Numbered from the stretch's first letter, positions 27,838 through 36,452 are shown. The stretch: DNA of 64,000 nt from Pseudomonas sp. Au-Pse12 (GCF_021341665.1 NZ_JAJTTH010000007.1:289845-353844); one strand, 5' to 3'. Translations and numbers: made by a program. The notes: generated by a model not told the origin, from the letters alone.

Positions 27838-30276
27838 ATGAGCAAGCCCCTGTTGTACCTGCTGGCGGGCAATGGCAGCGCCGCCGACTGGTGGGACGAT
27901 GCCCTGCCGCACTTCCAGCGCTATCAGGTGCAGCCCCTGGAGCTGCCGGGGTTTGGCGACAACCCGCTGCCGCCCTGCCAGGACCTGGGTGAATACGCCG
28001 AGGCCCTGCTGGGCATGACCGCGCCGGGCAACGCGATTGTCGCGGTGGGGGTCAGCGCGCTGATCGTGCTGCACGCCCTGCAACGCCGCCCCGGGCATTT
28101 CTGCCGCAGCGTGCTGCTGTCGCCGGTGGGGGCCTTTCTCTGGCAACGGCGCTTGCCGGCGTTGATGTCGCCGCTGCCGGCGCGCCTGCTGATTCATGGC
28201 CTGCTGAGCCATAAACCAACCCTGTTCGCCGGCAAGTTCTCGCGCCAGCCGTGGACCCAGGAGCAGTACCGGCGCATGGGTTCGGGCTATGCCCGCTGCC
28301 GGGCGTTCGTGCCGCTGTGGCAACAGCTGCGGGCCGACACCGCGCTGCCGCTGCTGGAGTGGATCAAGGACCCGGTGCACCTGGTCTGGGGCGATCAGGA
28401 CCGGCTGCTGGGAGTGGCCCAGGCCGCGGCCTGGTCGGCGATCCTGGCCCGGGCCGACTTGCGGGTCAGCCTGCAGCCGGGTTGGGGCCATTACCCCTGG
28501 ATCGATGCGCCGGCCGAGTTCGTCGCCTGGCTGGAGTCCGCCGACCCGGGCTTTGTCGCCCACACCAAGGGCGGCCGCCTGCACCTGGCGCAACTGGCCG
28601 GCCAGCCGGTGCCCAGCGCCCTGTCCCTGGACAGCGCCGGCGACCCGCGCCTGCCGGCCCTGCTCGGCAGCCAGCCCGAGGCGCTGTGGGCGGTGCGCTC
28701 CTCCAGCTACGGCGAGGACCAGGCCGACTCGGCCAACGCCGGCCTGAGCACCACTTACCTGCGGGTCGCCAGCGCGGACGTGCCCGCGCGCATCAGCGAA
28801 CTGCGCGACGCCGGGGTCGAGGAAGTGGTGGTGCAGCGCTTCATCCAGCCGACTCTTTCGGGGATCGCCTTCGTGCGCCATCTCTCGGTGGAACTGGAAT
28901 GGGTCGAAGGCCATCTGGAATGCCTCGCCGACGGCCAGGTCAGCCCGCAGCGGGCGATTCTTTCGCGCCTGGGCCCGGCCTGGGAAAGCGGCGCCTTCGC
29001 CAGCACCCAGGGCCTGAGCGCCAGCGCCCTGTGGGACTTCCTGCAAGGGGTGCTGAAGACCTTTCACTACGTGCCCGGCGATGTCGAATGGGCCTGGGAC
29101 GGCCAGCAACTGTGGCTGCTGCAGTACCGCCCGATCAGCGACTACGGCTGGCGCCGGCACCTGACCGCGGCCAATATCGCCGAGATCCTGCCGCCGCAGC
29201 CCAGCCGTTTCGTCGAGTACGGCCAGCGCCGCACGGCGGCAAGCATTCCGGCGATCATGGCGCGCTGGGACGCCCGGGTGCTGCAGGACAACGAGCCCTT
29301 CACCGCGCTGTTCGGCGGCGCTTCCTACATCAACAACGACCTGTTCCTGGCGCGGCTGGCCGATTGGGGCCTGCCCTCCTCGCGCTATGCCGGCGAAGTC
29401 GGCGGCGCCACCCCAGAGCTGCCCTTGCGCCCGTTGCGGCTGTTGCGCTCGCTGCCGCGCTTCCTGCGCATGCAGCACATCGCCCGCGGCCACTTGCTGA
29501 CCCTGGAAGCGGGCTTGCGGCGCTTTGACCGGGAGCTGGCGCAGTTGCAAGGCGCCGGGGCCGACGGCCAGCAACTGGCGGACTGGTTCAGCCGCTTCTA
29601 CGTGTTCGTGGTGCAGGGCAACCTGTGCATCGCCACCGCCCTGGCCAGCAGCGGCGGCGCGCTGCTGGGGCGCCCGCCCACCGCCTACGACAACCTGAAC
29701 CACAGCCCGCATCGCCTGCCCTGGGAAACCGACCCCGGCACCCCGCGCCCGGCCTGCGCCGAGCTGCCGCTGCAAGCCTTCCCGCAGTGGCACCCGGCCA
29801 TTGCCCTGGCCCACCGCCTGGGCCTGCCGGGCATGCGCGGCTATTACCTGCAAGTGCGCGAGTGGTACCGGGACAACCTGATGCGGATCTTCTTCCGCCT
29901 GCACCACGCCGTGCCCGAAGCCGAGCGCGGCTACTGGTTCGCCCCCCACGAGCAGGTGCGCAGCCGTGGTGGCAGCTTCTGGCAGGACGGGCGCGAAGGC
30001 AGCGAACAGGCCGCGGGCTTCATGATCTATCCGGGGCAGGTCCAGGGCGTATTGGGGGTCGACATTCTCCTGGAAGACACCCTCGACCCCGGGCGCCATG
30101 CCCACTACCAACAGGCCCGGGCGGTGATCGCGCGCATGGGCGGGCGCCTGTCCCACGGTTCGACCCTGCTGCGCGAGCTGCGCAAGCCCTCGGCGGTGCT
30201 GCCCCAGGTGGACCCGGCCTGGGTCGGCCGCAAGGTGCGGTATGCCGACGGCCAGCTGAGCCTGGTCGAAGGCTGA
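27838..30276 (+). CDS. Alpha/beta hydrolase fused to PEP-synthase/rifampin-phosphotransferase-like protein
   Basis: 812 residues. Residues 1-235 are an alpha/beta hydrolase with a degenerate elbow (GVSAL, S73), Asp in WGDQD (186/188) and His in GWGHYPW (H218). Residues 284-440 match the PPDK/PEP-synthase ATP-binding domain: VRSSSYGEDQADSANAG at 287-302 and DVEWAWDGQQLWLLQYRPIS. The middle (450-720) is a large domain of unknown role. The C-terminus matches the swivelling phosphohistidine domain (MGGRLSHGSTLLRELRKPS, H773). Order ATP domain-middle-His domain is that of rifampin phosphotransferase. Likely it phosphorylates, or adenylates via phosphohistidine, a small molecule that the hydrolase domain processes. 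The function is not known. Confidence 0.88.
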   Translation: MSKPLLYLLAGNGSAADWWDDALPHFQRYQVQPLELPGFGDNPLPPCQDLGEYAEALLGMTAPGNAIVAVGVSALIVLHALQRRPGHFCRSVLLSPVGAFLWQRRLPALMSPLPARLLIHGLLSHKPTLFAGKFSRQPWTQEQYRRMGSGYARCRAFVPLWQQLRADTALPLLEWIKDPVHLVWGDQDRLLGVAQAAAWSAILARADLRVSLQPGWGHYPWIDAPAEFVAWLESADPGFVAHTKGGRLHLAQLAGQPVPSALSLDSAGDPRLPALLGSQPEALWAVRSSSYGEDQADSANAGLSTTYLRVASADVPARISELRDAGVEEVVVQRFIQPTLSGIAFVRHLSVELEWVEGHLECLADGQVSPQRAILSRLGPAWESGAFASTQGLSASALWDFLQGVLKTFHYVPGDVEWAWDGQQLWLLQYRPISDYGWRRHLTAANIAEILPPQPSRFVEYGQRRTAASIPAIMARWDARVLQDNEPFTALFGGASYINNDLFLARLADWGLPSSRYAGEVGGATPELPLRPLRLLRSLPRFLRMQHIARGHLLTLEAGLRRFDRELAQLQGAGADGQQLADWFSRFYVFVVQGNLCIATALASSGGALLGRPPTAYDNLNHSPHRLPWETDPGTPRPACAELPLQAFPQWHPAIALAHRLGLPGMRGYYLQVREWYRDNLMRIFFRLHHAVPEAERGYWFAPHEQVRSRGGSFWQDGREGSEQAAGFMIYPGQVQGVLGVDILLEDTLDPGRHAHYQQARAVIARMGGRLSHGSTLLRELRKPSAVLPQVDPAWVGRKVRYADGQLSLVEG

Positions 30277-30292
30277 ACCGCGCACCCCGGGC

Positions 30293-31276
30293 TCAGGCCT
30301 GCTCGGTGGCGGCGAAACGTTCGCGGTAGGCCTGGGGCGTTACCCCCAGGGCCCGCAGCAGGCTGCGGCGCAGGGTTTCTTCACTGCCAAAACCGCATTG
30401 CGCGGCGATGCGCTTGATCGGCAGGCCGGTGTCGGCCAGCAGGCGCCGCGCGGTTTCCACCCGGATCAGCTCGATCGCCCGGGCCGGGGTCTGGCCGGTG
30501 TCGGCGCGGTAGTGGCGAACGAAGCTGCGCTCGCTCATGCGCGCCTGCTGGGCCAGCACCGGCAGCGTCAGCTCGCGACTGAGATTCTCGGCGATCCAGG
30601 CGTGCAGCCCATCGAAACGCCCGCCCTGGTTTTGCAGCGACAGGGTCACGCTGAACTGCGACTGGCCGCCCGGGCGCTTGAGAAACACCACCAGTTGCCG
30701 GGCCACCTCCAGTGCTGCCTCGCGCCCCAGGTCGGCCTCCACCAGGGCCAGGGCCAGGTCGATGCCGGCGGTGACCCCGGCCGAGGTCCACACTGGGCCA
30801 TCGTTGATGAAGATCGGGTTGGGCTCCACCCGCAGCTGCGGGTATTGCTCGGCCAACTGCTCGCAGCGGGTCCAGTGGGTGACCACCCGGCGCCCGTCCA
30901 GCCAGCCGCTGGCGGCCAGCAGAAAGGCCCCGGTGCAGACCGAAGCCACCCGCCGCGAGGTCGCCGCGCGCTGGGCGACCCAGGCCACCAGTTGCGGGTC
31001 CCGAGCCGCCTCGTAGACACCCCAACCGCCGGCAACGATCAAGGTGTCGCAGGCCACTTCCGGCGCTGGCAGGGCATCGGCCAGCAGCGCCAGCCCCGAT
31101 GAACTCAGGGTTGCCCCACCCGGGCTGGCGATCACCCGCGGATGGTAGGGCAAGGGCAGGCCCAGGCCACGGGCCCGGTCATTGGCCGAGGCGAACACCT
31201 GCAACGGGCCGGTGACATCCAGCAACTGGTGATTGGCGAAAGCCAGGACAAATACGTTTTTCGGCGCAGTGGGCAT
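30293..31276 (-). CDS. GlxA-type AraC-family regulator with DJ-1/PfpI domain
   Basis: 327-residue regulator. The N-terminal DJ-1/PfpI-like domain (about 5-175) includes the nucleophile-elbow-like SVCTGAFLLA. The C-terminal AraC helix-turn-helix (about 225-320) contains RMSERSFVRHYR, IKRIAAQCGFGSEETLRRSLLRALGVTPQAYRERF. ATG 31276 is preferred to an upstream TTG. It is divergent from the isonitrile hydratase gene, which itself has a DJ-1 fold, and probably controls it. Confidence 0.92.
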   Translation of the reverse strand: MPTAPKNVFVLAFANHQLLDVTGPLQVFASANDRARGLGLPLPYHPRVIASPGGATLSSSGLALLADALPAPEVACDTLIVAGGWGVYEAARDPQLVAWVAQRAATSRRVASVCTGAFLLAASGWLDGRRVVTHWTRCEQLAEQYPQLRVEPNPIFINDGPVWTSAGVTAGIDLALALVEADLGREAALEVARQLVVFLKRPGGQSQFSVTLSLQNQGGRFDGLHAWIAENLSRELTLPVLAQQARMSERSFVRHYRADTGQTPARAIELIRVETARRLLADTGLPIKRIAAQCGFGSEETLRRSLLRALGVTPQAYRERFAATEQA

Positions 31277-31368
31277 GATTGGCGTAAATCGAGGGCAGGT
31301 TGGCGAATGCGCCAAAGCCTAGAGCGCTAGAGTCAGGCCGTCCACTTCATCGACACAAGGAACAGGCC

Positions 31369-32055
31369 ATGGCGTTACAGATAGGTTTTCTGTTGTTTCC
31401 AGAGGTCCAGCAGCTGGACCTGACCGGTCCCCACGACGTGCTGGCCTCGCTGCCGGATGTGCAGGTGCAGCTGATCTGGAAGGAACCGGGGCCAGTGGTT
31501 GCCAGCTCCGGGCTGGTGCTGCAGGCCACCACCGGTTTTGCCGACTGCCCGCCGCTGGATGTGCTCTGCATCCCCGGTGGCGCCGGGGTCGGGGCGCTGA
31601 TGGAAGACCCGCAGACCCTGGCCTTCATCCGCCAGCAGGCGGCCCGGGTGCGCTACCTGACCTCGGTGTGCACCGGCGCCCTGGTGCTCGGCGCCGCCGG
31701 CCTGCTGCAGGGCAAGCGCGCCACCACCCACTGGGCCTACCACGAACTGCTGGCGCCGCTGGGGGCGATCCCGGTGCGGGAACGGGTGGTTCGCGACGGT
31801 AACCTGCTGACCGGCGGCGGCATCACCGCCGGCATCGACTTCGCCCTGACCCTGGCCGCTGAACTGTTCGACGCCGCCACCGCGCAGTTGGTGCAGCTGC
31901 AACTGGAATACGCCCCGGCGCCGCCGTTCGATGCCGGCAGCCCGGACACCGCGCCGGCCAGCGTGGTGCAGCTAGCCCGCCAGCGCACCACGGACTCGCT
32001 GCACAAACGCCGGGAAATCACCCTGCGCGCAGCGGCCAGGTTGCACGCCGGCTGA
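31369..32055 (+). CDS. inhA: Isonitrile hydratase
   Basis: 228-residue DJ-1/PfpI superfamily enzyme that hydrates isonitriles to N-substituted formamides. The length equals that of the characterised Pseudomonas putida N19-2 enzyme. The catalytic cysteine is C101 (SVCTGALVLGAAGLLQGKRA), and D17 (QLDLTGP) is the conserved acidic partner. It starts 92 bases from the divergent AraC-type regulator. The identification is by recognition of the sequence pattern. Confidence 0.85.
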   Translation: MALQIGFLLFPEVQQLDLTGPHDVLASLPDVQVQLIWKEPGPVVASSGLVLQATTGFADCPPLDVLCIPGGAGVGALMEDPQTLAFIRQQAARVRYLTSVCTGALVLGAAGLLQGKRATTHWAYHELLAPLGAIPVRERVVRDGNLLTGGGITAGIDFALTLAAELFDAATAQLVQLQLEYAPAPPFDAGSPDTAPASVVQLARQRTTDSLHKRREITLRAAARLHAG

Positions 32056-32083
32056 CCACACCGGCTGAGGCTCCGGGCACCGC

Positions 32084-32428
32084 TCAGGCGCGCTGCACCG
32101 GGCCCTGGCGGGCATTGCCGAGCAACTGGGTAATGGCGCCATCGCCATAGGTGCGCTCGACCCTGGAAATCACCACCTGGTAACCGGCGTACCAGCGCCG
32201 GTACTGGCGCTTGGCTTCGAGGTGCCTGGGGTGGCTGGCAAAGGCCTGGATCGAGGCTTCGTCCTCCCAGTAGTAGCTGGCGTTGATCAGCCCCTGGTCG
32301 GCGCTGGTCCAGGATTGGGCGCCGACGAAGCCCGGCAGGCTGATGGCGATTTCATCGATCAGTGCACTGAGGCGGTGGAACTCCTCGTCGCGCTGGCCCG
32401 GCTGGTAGATAAAAGCGGCGATGTACAT
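32084..32428 (-). CDS. Antibiotic biosynthesis monooxygenase (ABM) family protein
   Basis: 114-residue ferredoxin-like ABM-domain protein: YIAAFIYQP start strand, LPGFVGAQSW, then SYYWEDEASIQAFASHPRHLEAKRQ. ATG 32428 is chosen (GGAG 8 bases upstream); the longer frame has no ribosome site. It is 25 bases downstream of the LysE exporter gene and probably co-transcribed with it. Family members act on quinols or are of unknown activity. Confidence 0.85.
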   Translation of the reverse strand: MYIAAFIYQPGQRDEEFHRLSALIDEIAISLPGFVGAQSWTSADQGLINASYYWEDEASIQAFASHPRHLEAKRQYRRWYAGYQVVISRVERTYGDGAITQLLGNARQGPVQRA

Positions 32429-32453
32429 GGGCAAACTCCGTTTGGGTAATGAA

Positions 32454-33086
32454 TCAGACCGGGCGCGCCAGCAGCGCCAGGCGCAGGGCCAGGGCCAGCA
32501 GCACCGCCGCCAGCAGCCAGGATTGCCAGCGGGCCAGCCGCGAATCGCCGCTGGGCAAGCCACGGCCCAGGGCCGCGCCGAAGATCCCCAGGCTGGTGTG
32601 AAAGACCCCGCTGACCAGGGTCAGCAGCAAGCCCAGGACCACCAGTTGCACGGCGATGCTGCCGCGCTCCGGGCGCACGAACTGCGGCAGGAAGACCATG
32701 AAGAACAGCAGCGCCTTGGGGTTCAGCAGGCTGTTGCACAAGGCCCGGACAAACACCGTGGACAGCGGCACCCGCGCCGGGTCGGCCAGGTTCAGGGCGC
32801 CGCGCTTGCCCAGGGCCTTCCAGGCCAGCCACAGCAGGTAGGCAACCCCGGCATAGCGGATCAGCTCGAACGCTGGCGGCCAGCTGGCCACCACGGCGGT
32901 CACCCCGGTGGCCGTGAGCAGGGTCAGGCCGATATCCGCCGCGCCGATGCCCAGCCCCGAAGCCACGCTACCGCGCCAGCCGTAGGCCACGCCGTGGCTG
33001 ATGACAAACGCCATGTTCGGTCCCGGTGACAGCAGCAACAGCAGCACCGCGCCCAGGAAGATCGACAGGGTGGTCAAGTCCGGCAT
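32454..33086 (-). CDS. LysE/RhtB family amino acid exporter
   Basis: 210-residue membrane protein with six hydrophobic segments and the LysE signature LLLLSPGPNMAFVISHGVAYGWR near the N-terminus; NPKALLFFMVFLPQFV is the second conserved motif. ATG 33086 has AGGAG 9 bases upstream. It is divergent from a MocR-type regulator, a common pairing for amino acid export control. Confidence 0.9.
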   Translation of the reverse strand: MPDLTTLSIFLGAVLLLLLSPGPNMAFVISHGVAYGWRGSVASGLGIGAADIGLTLLTATGVTAVVASWPPAFELIRYAGVAYLLWLAWKALGKRGALNLADPARVPLSTVFVRALCNSLLNPKALLFFMVFLPQFVRPERGSIAVQLVVLGLLLTLVSGVFHTSLGIFGAALGRGLPSGDSRLARWQSWLLAAVLLALALRLALLARPV

Positions 33087-33175
33087 GCCAGTGTGCTCCT
33101 GCGCAAAAGTCGCTAGATTAGAGCCCCTATCTGATACAAACAAAAAAGTGTTCTAGATACATAAGGTGGCCGAAC

Positions 33176-34501
33176 ATGCGCCGTACCCGCTACAAAACCA
33201 TCGTCGACCACTTCGCCCAGCGCATCCGCAGCGGCCAGCTGTGCCCCGGCACCCAACTGCCCACGGTGCGCGCGCTGATGGCCAGCGAGCAGGTGGCCCT
33301 GGCCACGGCGCTGCGGGTCTATCACGAGCTGGAGGCCATCGGCCTGGTGGTCGGCGAGCCCGGGCGCGGCACCTTTGTCCGCGACACCAGCCTGCCGCGG
33401 GGCATGGGCCTGGAGCAGCACCCGACCCGCGCCGCCTCGGTGGATCTGGCGTTCAACTACCCGTCCCTGCCCGGCCAGGCGGAAAGCCTGCGCGAGGGGC
33501 TGCGGGCGATTGCCGCCTCTGGCGACCTGGATGCGCTGCTGCATTCCGCGCCCCAGGGCGGCCGCCCCCATGAACGGCAGACCGCGGCACGCCACCTGCG
33601 CAACCGTGAAATCCGCGTCGCGGGCGAACAGGTACTGATCGTCAATGGTGCCCAGCAAGGGCTGGCGGTGAGCGTGCTGGCGCTGCTGCAGCCCGGGGAC
33701 ATCCTGGCGGTGGACGCCCTGACCTACCCGGGGCTCAAGACCCTGGCCCAGGTCCAGCGCCTGGATCTGGAACCGCTGCCCCAGCACAACGGGCAGATGG
33801 ACCTCGACGCCCTGCAGGCCCTGTGCCGCCGGCGCCCGGTGCGGGCGCTGTACTGCATGCCGACCCTGCACAACCCGCTGGGCACGGTGATGCCCCTGGT
33901 CGAACGCCGGCGCCTGGTGCAACTGGCTCGCGAGCATGACCTGCTGCTGATCGAGGACGGCGCCTATGCCTTTCTCGCCGAACCGGCGCCGGTGCCGCTG
34001 CAGACCCTGGCCCCGGAACGCACGCTGTACATTTCCGGGCTGTCGAAAAGCGTCGCGTCGGGGTTGCGCCTGGGGTTCATCGTCGCGCCGCTGGAGATGA
34101 TCCCGGCCCTGGAACGGGCGATTCGCGTGTCCACCTGGAGCACCCCGTCGCTGACCGTGACCCTGGGCTGCCGCTGGATCGAGTCGGGGCTGGTGGACAG
34201 CCTGGAAGAGCAGAAGCGCAACGACGCCCGGCGCCGCCAGCAACTGGCCGCGCGGGTGCTCAAGGGCTGCGACTACCAGGCCTACCCCTCATCGTATTTT
34301 CTCTGGCTGAAACTGCCGGAAGGGCTGCGGGCCGATGCGGTCGTGTCAGCCCTGGAGCAGCAGGGAATCACCGTGACCTCGGCCGAACCCTTCGCCACCA
34401 CCGCCCACGTGCCCCAGGCCTTGCGCCTGGCCCTGGGCTCCATCGGCCTGCCGCTGCTGCAGCAGGCCCTGGAGAAGGTCCGCAACGAAATCACCCGCTG
34501 A
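33176..34501 (+). CDS. MocR-family regulator (GntR HTH plus PLP aminotransferase domain)
   Basis: 441 residues: winged helix (about 1-70: YKTIVDHFAQRIRSGQLCPGTQLPTVRALMASEQVALATALRVYHELE read in parts) followed by a fold-type I aminotransferase domain. The PLP lysine is in YISGLSKSVASGLRLGF, and the cofactor aspartate region is LLIEDGAYAFL. MocR proteins sense PLP or its adducts with amino acids. The 89-base gap to the divergent lysE gene is AT-rich and would hold its operators. Likely controls the exporter. Confidence 0.93.
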   Translation: MRRTRYKTIVDHFAQRIRSGQLCPGTQLPTVRALMASEQVALATALRVYHELEAIGLVVGEPGRGTFVRDTSLPRGMGLEQHPTRAASVDLAFNYPSLPGQAESLREGLRAIAASGDLDALLHSAPQGGRPHERQTAARHLRNREIRVAGEQVLIVNGAQQGLAVSVLALLQPGDILAVDALTYPGLKTLAQVQRLDLEPLPQHNGQMDLDALQALCRRRPVRALYCMPTLHNPLGTVMPLVERRRLVQLAREHDLLLIEDGAYAFLAEPAPVPLQTLAPERTLYISGLSKSVASGLRLGFIVAPLEMIPALERAIRVSTWSTPSLTVTLGCRWIESGLVDSLEEQKRNDARRRQQLAARVLKGCDYQAYPSSYFLWLKLPEGLRADAVVSALEQQGITVTSAEPFATTAHVPQALRLALGSIGLPLLQQALEKVRNEITR

Positions 34502-34507
34502 GCGGCG

Positions 34508-34819
34508 TCAATGGCCGGGCGCATCATCCGTGGCGGGCGGTTCGCCAGCCGTACTGCCCTTCGGATCACGCCAGCGCCGCCAGATCGACGTGATCTTCCG
34601 GCCGATCATCCACAGCGCGCCAATGATATTGGCCAGGACAAAAGCCCCCAGGATAAAGGCCAGCGTGGATAACAGGCCGGGGCAATCCGGCCTGTTGCAC
34701 GACGCAGCGCCCCAACTCAATGTGGGAACCAGCGCCGCCCCCAGCACCACGACCTGCCGCCATCGCGGCCAATTGCCCATACGCCCGCGGCTAGCGCCGG
34801 GCTGAATAAAAACTGCCAC
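34508..34819 (-). CDS. Small hypothetical membrane protein
   Basis: 103 residues from a GTG start, or 90 from ATG 34780. It has a signal-like segment ending TLSWGAASC, a single hydrophobic helix (TLAFILGAFVLANIIGALWMIG) and a charged, proline-rich tail. No family recognised. It is convergent with the MocR gene, and their 3' ends are 6 bases apart. A terminator just upstream separates it from the candidate sRNA. Confidence 0.5.
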   Translation of the reverse strand: MAVFIQPGASRGRMGNWPRWRQVVVLGAALVPTLSWGAASCNRPDCPGLLSTLAFILGAFVLANIIGALWMIGRKITSIWRRWRDPKGSTAGEPPATDDAPGH

Positions 34820-34889
34820 GTTCAGGTTCCACTGCTTGAAGTATCAAAGCGGCCAGCGCACCCAAGCAGCAGGCACAAACAGCCGGACG

Positions 34890-34917
34890 AAAAAAAACCC
34901 GCCGAAGCGGGTTTTTT
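34890..34917 (-). terminator. Rho-independent terminator of the sRNA
   Basis: Minus strand hairpin ACCCGC-TTC-GGCGGGT (approximate arms) followed by eight T. The flanking A-run also makes it usable in the other direction. Confidence 0.85.
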
Positions 34918-35010
34918 CCAAGACCATCATGACTTCCTGTCTGCAGCATCCGTGCTAATGGTCGATCTTCCGTGATCCTGAGCGCTTCCTGCGCTGCAGT
35001 TGTGGGAAGG
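34890..35010 (-). ncRNA. Candidate RsmX/Y/Z-type regulatory RNA
   Basis: On the minus strand four short hairpins in 64 nt each expose GGA in the loop: GCGC-AGGAA-GCGC (34982-34994), GATC-ACGGAA-GATC (34964-34977), AGCA-CGGA-TGCT (34945-34956) and GAC-AGGAA-GTC (34931-34941). They are followed by a strong terminator. Repeated loop GGA motifs are the signature of Gac-controlled RNAs that titrate RsmA/RsmE. The 5' end is approximate. A clear GacA site was not found. No convincing protein is encoded in this gap. Confidence 0.7.
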
Positions 35011-35102
35011 AAGATTAAACACAAAGCCGGGTCCGCAGAAGGCGCATTGAATTACAGCGCGTGTAGGAAATTCGCTATACCGCACCTACGCAAACCCCTA
35101 GC

Positions 35103-35906
35103 TCAGCCCTCCAGTGCCTGGGCGGCCAACGCCGCGAGCTTGAGCTGGTGCTGCGCTCCGGGCTGATGATCGTCCTGGAGGAACCAGGCGGCGGACAGAC
35201 CACTGAAGGCCAGCACCCATTGCACCAGGCGTCGCGGCTCCAGCTGCGCGGCCCGGGCAATCACCTGCACCTGGCGAGCAAAACGCACGGGGTCGGTGGC
35301 GCTGGGCAAATCCGGGTTGCAGATCAGGTTGGCGAAATCGAAAGTACGCTCGCCATGGACCCGCTTGGGGTCGATCACCCGCCAGCCGCCCTCGGCGAAA
35401 TCCAGCACATTGTCGTGGTGTACATCTCCGTGCAGCACCACCGGTTCCCGGGGCGTGGCCAGCAGTTGTTCGGCTTGCGCCAGGCAGCGCAGGAACAACC
35501 CGCCCTGCTGCGCCGCCGCCTCGCGCAGGTCGGTAAACCAGCGATCCAGCGGCACCAGCGATGGCTGGGGTTGCGCCCGCGGCCGGTGCAGCGTTTGCAG
35601 GGTGGCGCAGACGATATGGCTGACCTCATCGTGCTGGCCGGCCAGGGCCATGCGCATCAATGACTCCGCGCCCATGGCGCGCTCCATCAACAGTGCATCG
35701 TCCTCCTGGGCATGGACCCGCGCCGCGCCCTCCCCGGCCCACCAGGCCATCAGCCGGTTGCCGGCCTGCTCATCTTCGTCCAGGGCAATCTTCAACATGG
35801 CCGGCGCACCGTCTTGCAGACGCACCGGCAACAGCCGGCTGCCCGAGGTGACGATGGGGTCGCCATCCGGCGTCAGGCACCAACGGTTTACATAGGTTTC
35901 AAACAA
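35103..35906 (-). CDS. APH(6)-like kinase (aminoglycoside/hydroxyurea phosphotransferase family)
   Basis: 267 residues from the preferred TTG start at 35906 (GGAG 8 bases upstream); a GTG at 35948 would extend it through an inverted repeat. The kinase catalytic loop is VVLHGDVHHDNVLDF and the metal-binding motif is IDPKRVHGE. The nucleotide lysine is in MLKIALDED. The family phosphorylates streptomycin or hydroxyurea; chromosomal Pseudomonas members often have unknown natural substrates. It is transcribed toward the sRNA. Confidence 0.85.
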   Translation of the reverse strand: MFETYVNRWCLTPDGDPIVTSGSRLLPVRLQDGAPAMLKIALDEDEQAGNRLMAWWAGEGAARVHAQEDDALLMERAMGAESLMRMALAGQHDEVSHIVCATLQTLHRPRAQPQPSLVPLDRWFTDLREAAAQQGGLFLRCLAQAEQLLATPREPVVLHGDVHHDNVLDFAEGGWRVIDPKRVHGERTFDFANLICNPDLPSATDPVRFARQVQVIARAAQLEPRRLVQWVLAFSGLSAAWFLQDDHQPGAQHQLKLAALAAQALEG

Positions 35907-35937
35907 GGGAGCGGCTCCAGGCGATAAGCGACAAGTT

Positions 35938-35981
35938 TCAAGCGGCACGACCTGATCTGCAACCCGCCACTTGCCGCTTGA
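35938..35981. repeat. Short inverted repeat between kinase and AHSA1 genes
   Basis: Ten-base perfect arms TCAAGCGGCA (35938-35947) and TGCCGCTTGA (35972-35981), of the kind scattered in Pseudomonas intergenic regions. It sits just upstream of the preferred kinase start and argues against the longer ORF. Confidence 0.6.
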
Positions 35982-35993
35982 CGCGGCTGTGCT

Positions 35994-36452
35994 TCAGCCC
36001 GGCTGCAGGTAGTTCTCGATATTGCTCATCTGCTCGTCCCAGCCCCGGCTGTTCATGCGGAAGGCCTTGAGCCGGCGCTCGGCGGGGATGCCGTCAAAGC
36101 CCGCTTCGGTGACCCGCAGCAAGGTGCCGCCGGCGTGCTCTTCCAGTTCGAACTGCACCAGGGTGGTGGGTTCGACCGAATAGTCCTGCGCCGGGTCGAT
36201 GGCATAAGGGTGCCAGCGGAAGGAGAACAACTCCTCGGGCAGCATCTGCTCCACCAGCACATCCCAGGTCAGGTGCTCGTAGCCTGGGTAGGTCACCGCG
36301 CCCCGGGCCCGCTGACCGGGCATGAACCGCTGGCCGGCCAGGGCCACGCCGAACCAGCGGCCAAAGGTCTCGGCGTCGCTCAGGGCCTGCCAGACCTGGG
36401 TCGGGCTAGCCTTGAGCAGGATCTTGCGTTCGATGCGATCTGAAGAATTCAT
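35994..36452 (-). CDS. SRPBCC/AHSA1 family protein
   Basis: 152-residue Aha1-like START-fold protein: IERKILLKASPTQVWQALSD, then GRWFGVALAGQRFMPG and a C-terminal helix GWDEQMSNIENYL. A small-molecule or lipid-binding role is typical. No catalytic residues can be named. It stands alone, divergent from the ADP-ribosylglycohydrolase fusion. Confidence 0.88.
   Translation of the reverse strand: MNSSDRIERKILLKASPTQVWQALSDAETFGRWFGVALAGQRFMPGQRARGAVTYPGYEHLTWDVLVEQMLPEELFSFRWHPYAIDPAQDYSVEPTTLVQFELEEHAGGTLLRVTEAGFDGIPAERRLKAFRMNSRGWDEQMSNIENYLQPG

Noticed and set aside
27784..30285. Minus-strand 833-residue ORF opposite the hydrolase-dikinase fusion, and similar shadows at 25895-27676 and 43326-45896
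   Set aside because: They mirror real plus-strand genes with recognisable domains, lack ribosome sites and contain no recognisable domain.
35907..35948. GTG start 42 bases upstream for the APH-like kinase
   Set aside because: It places an inverted-repeat arm within the coding start and lacks a ribosome site; TTG 35906 has GGAG at 8 bases.
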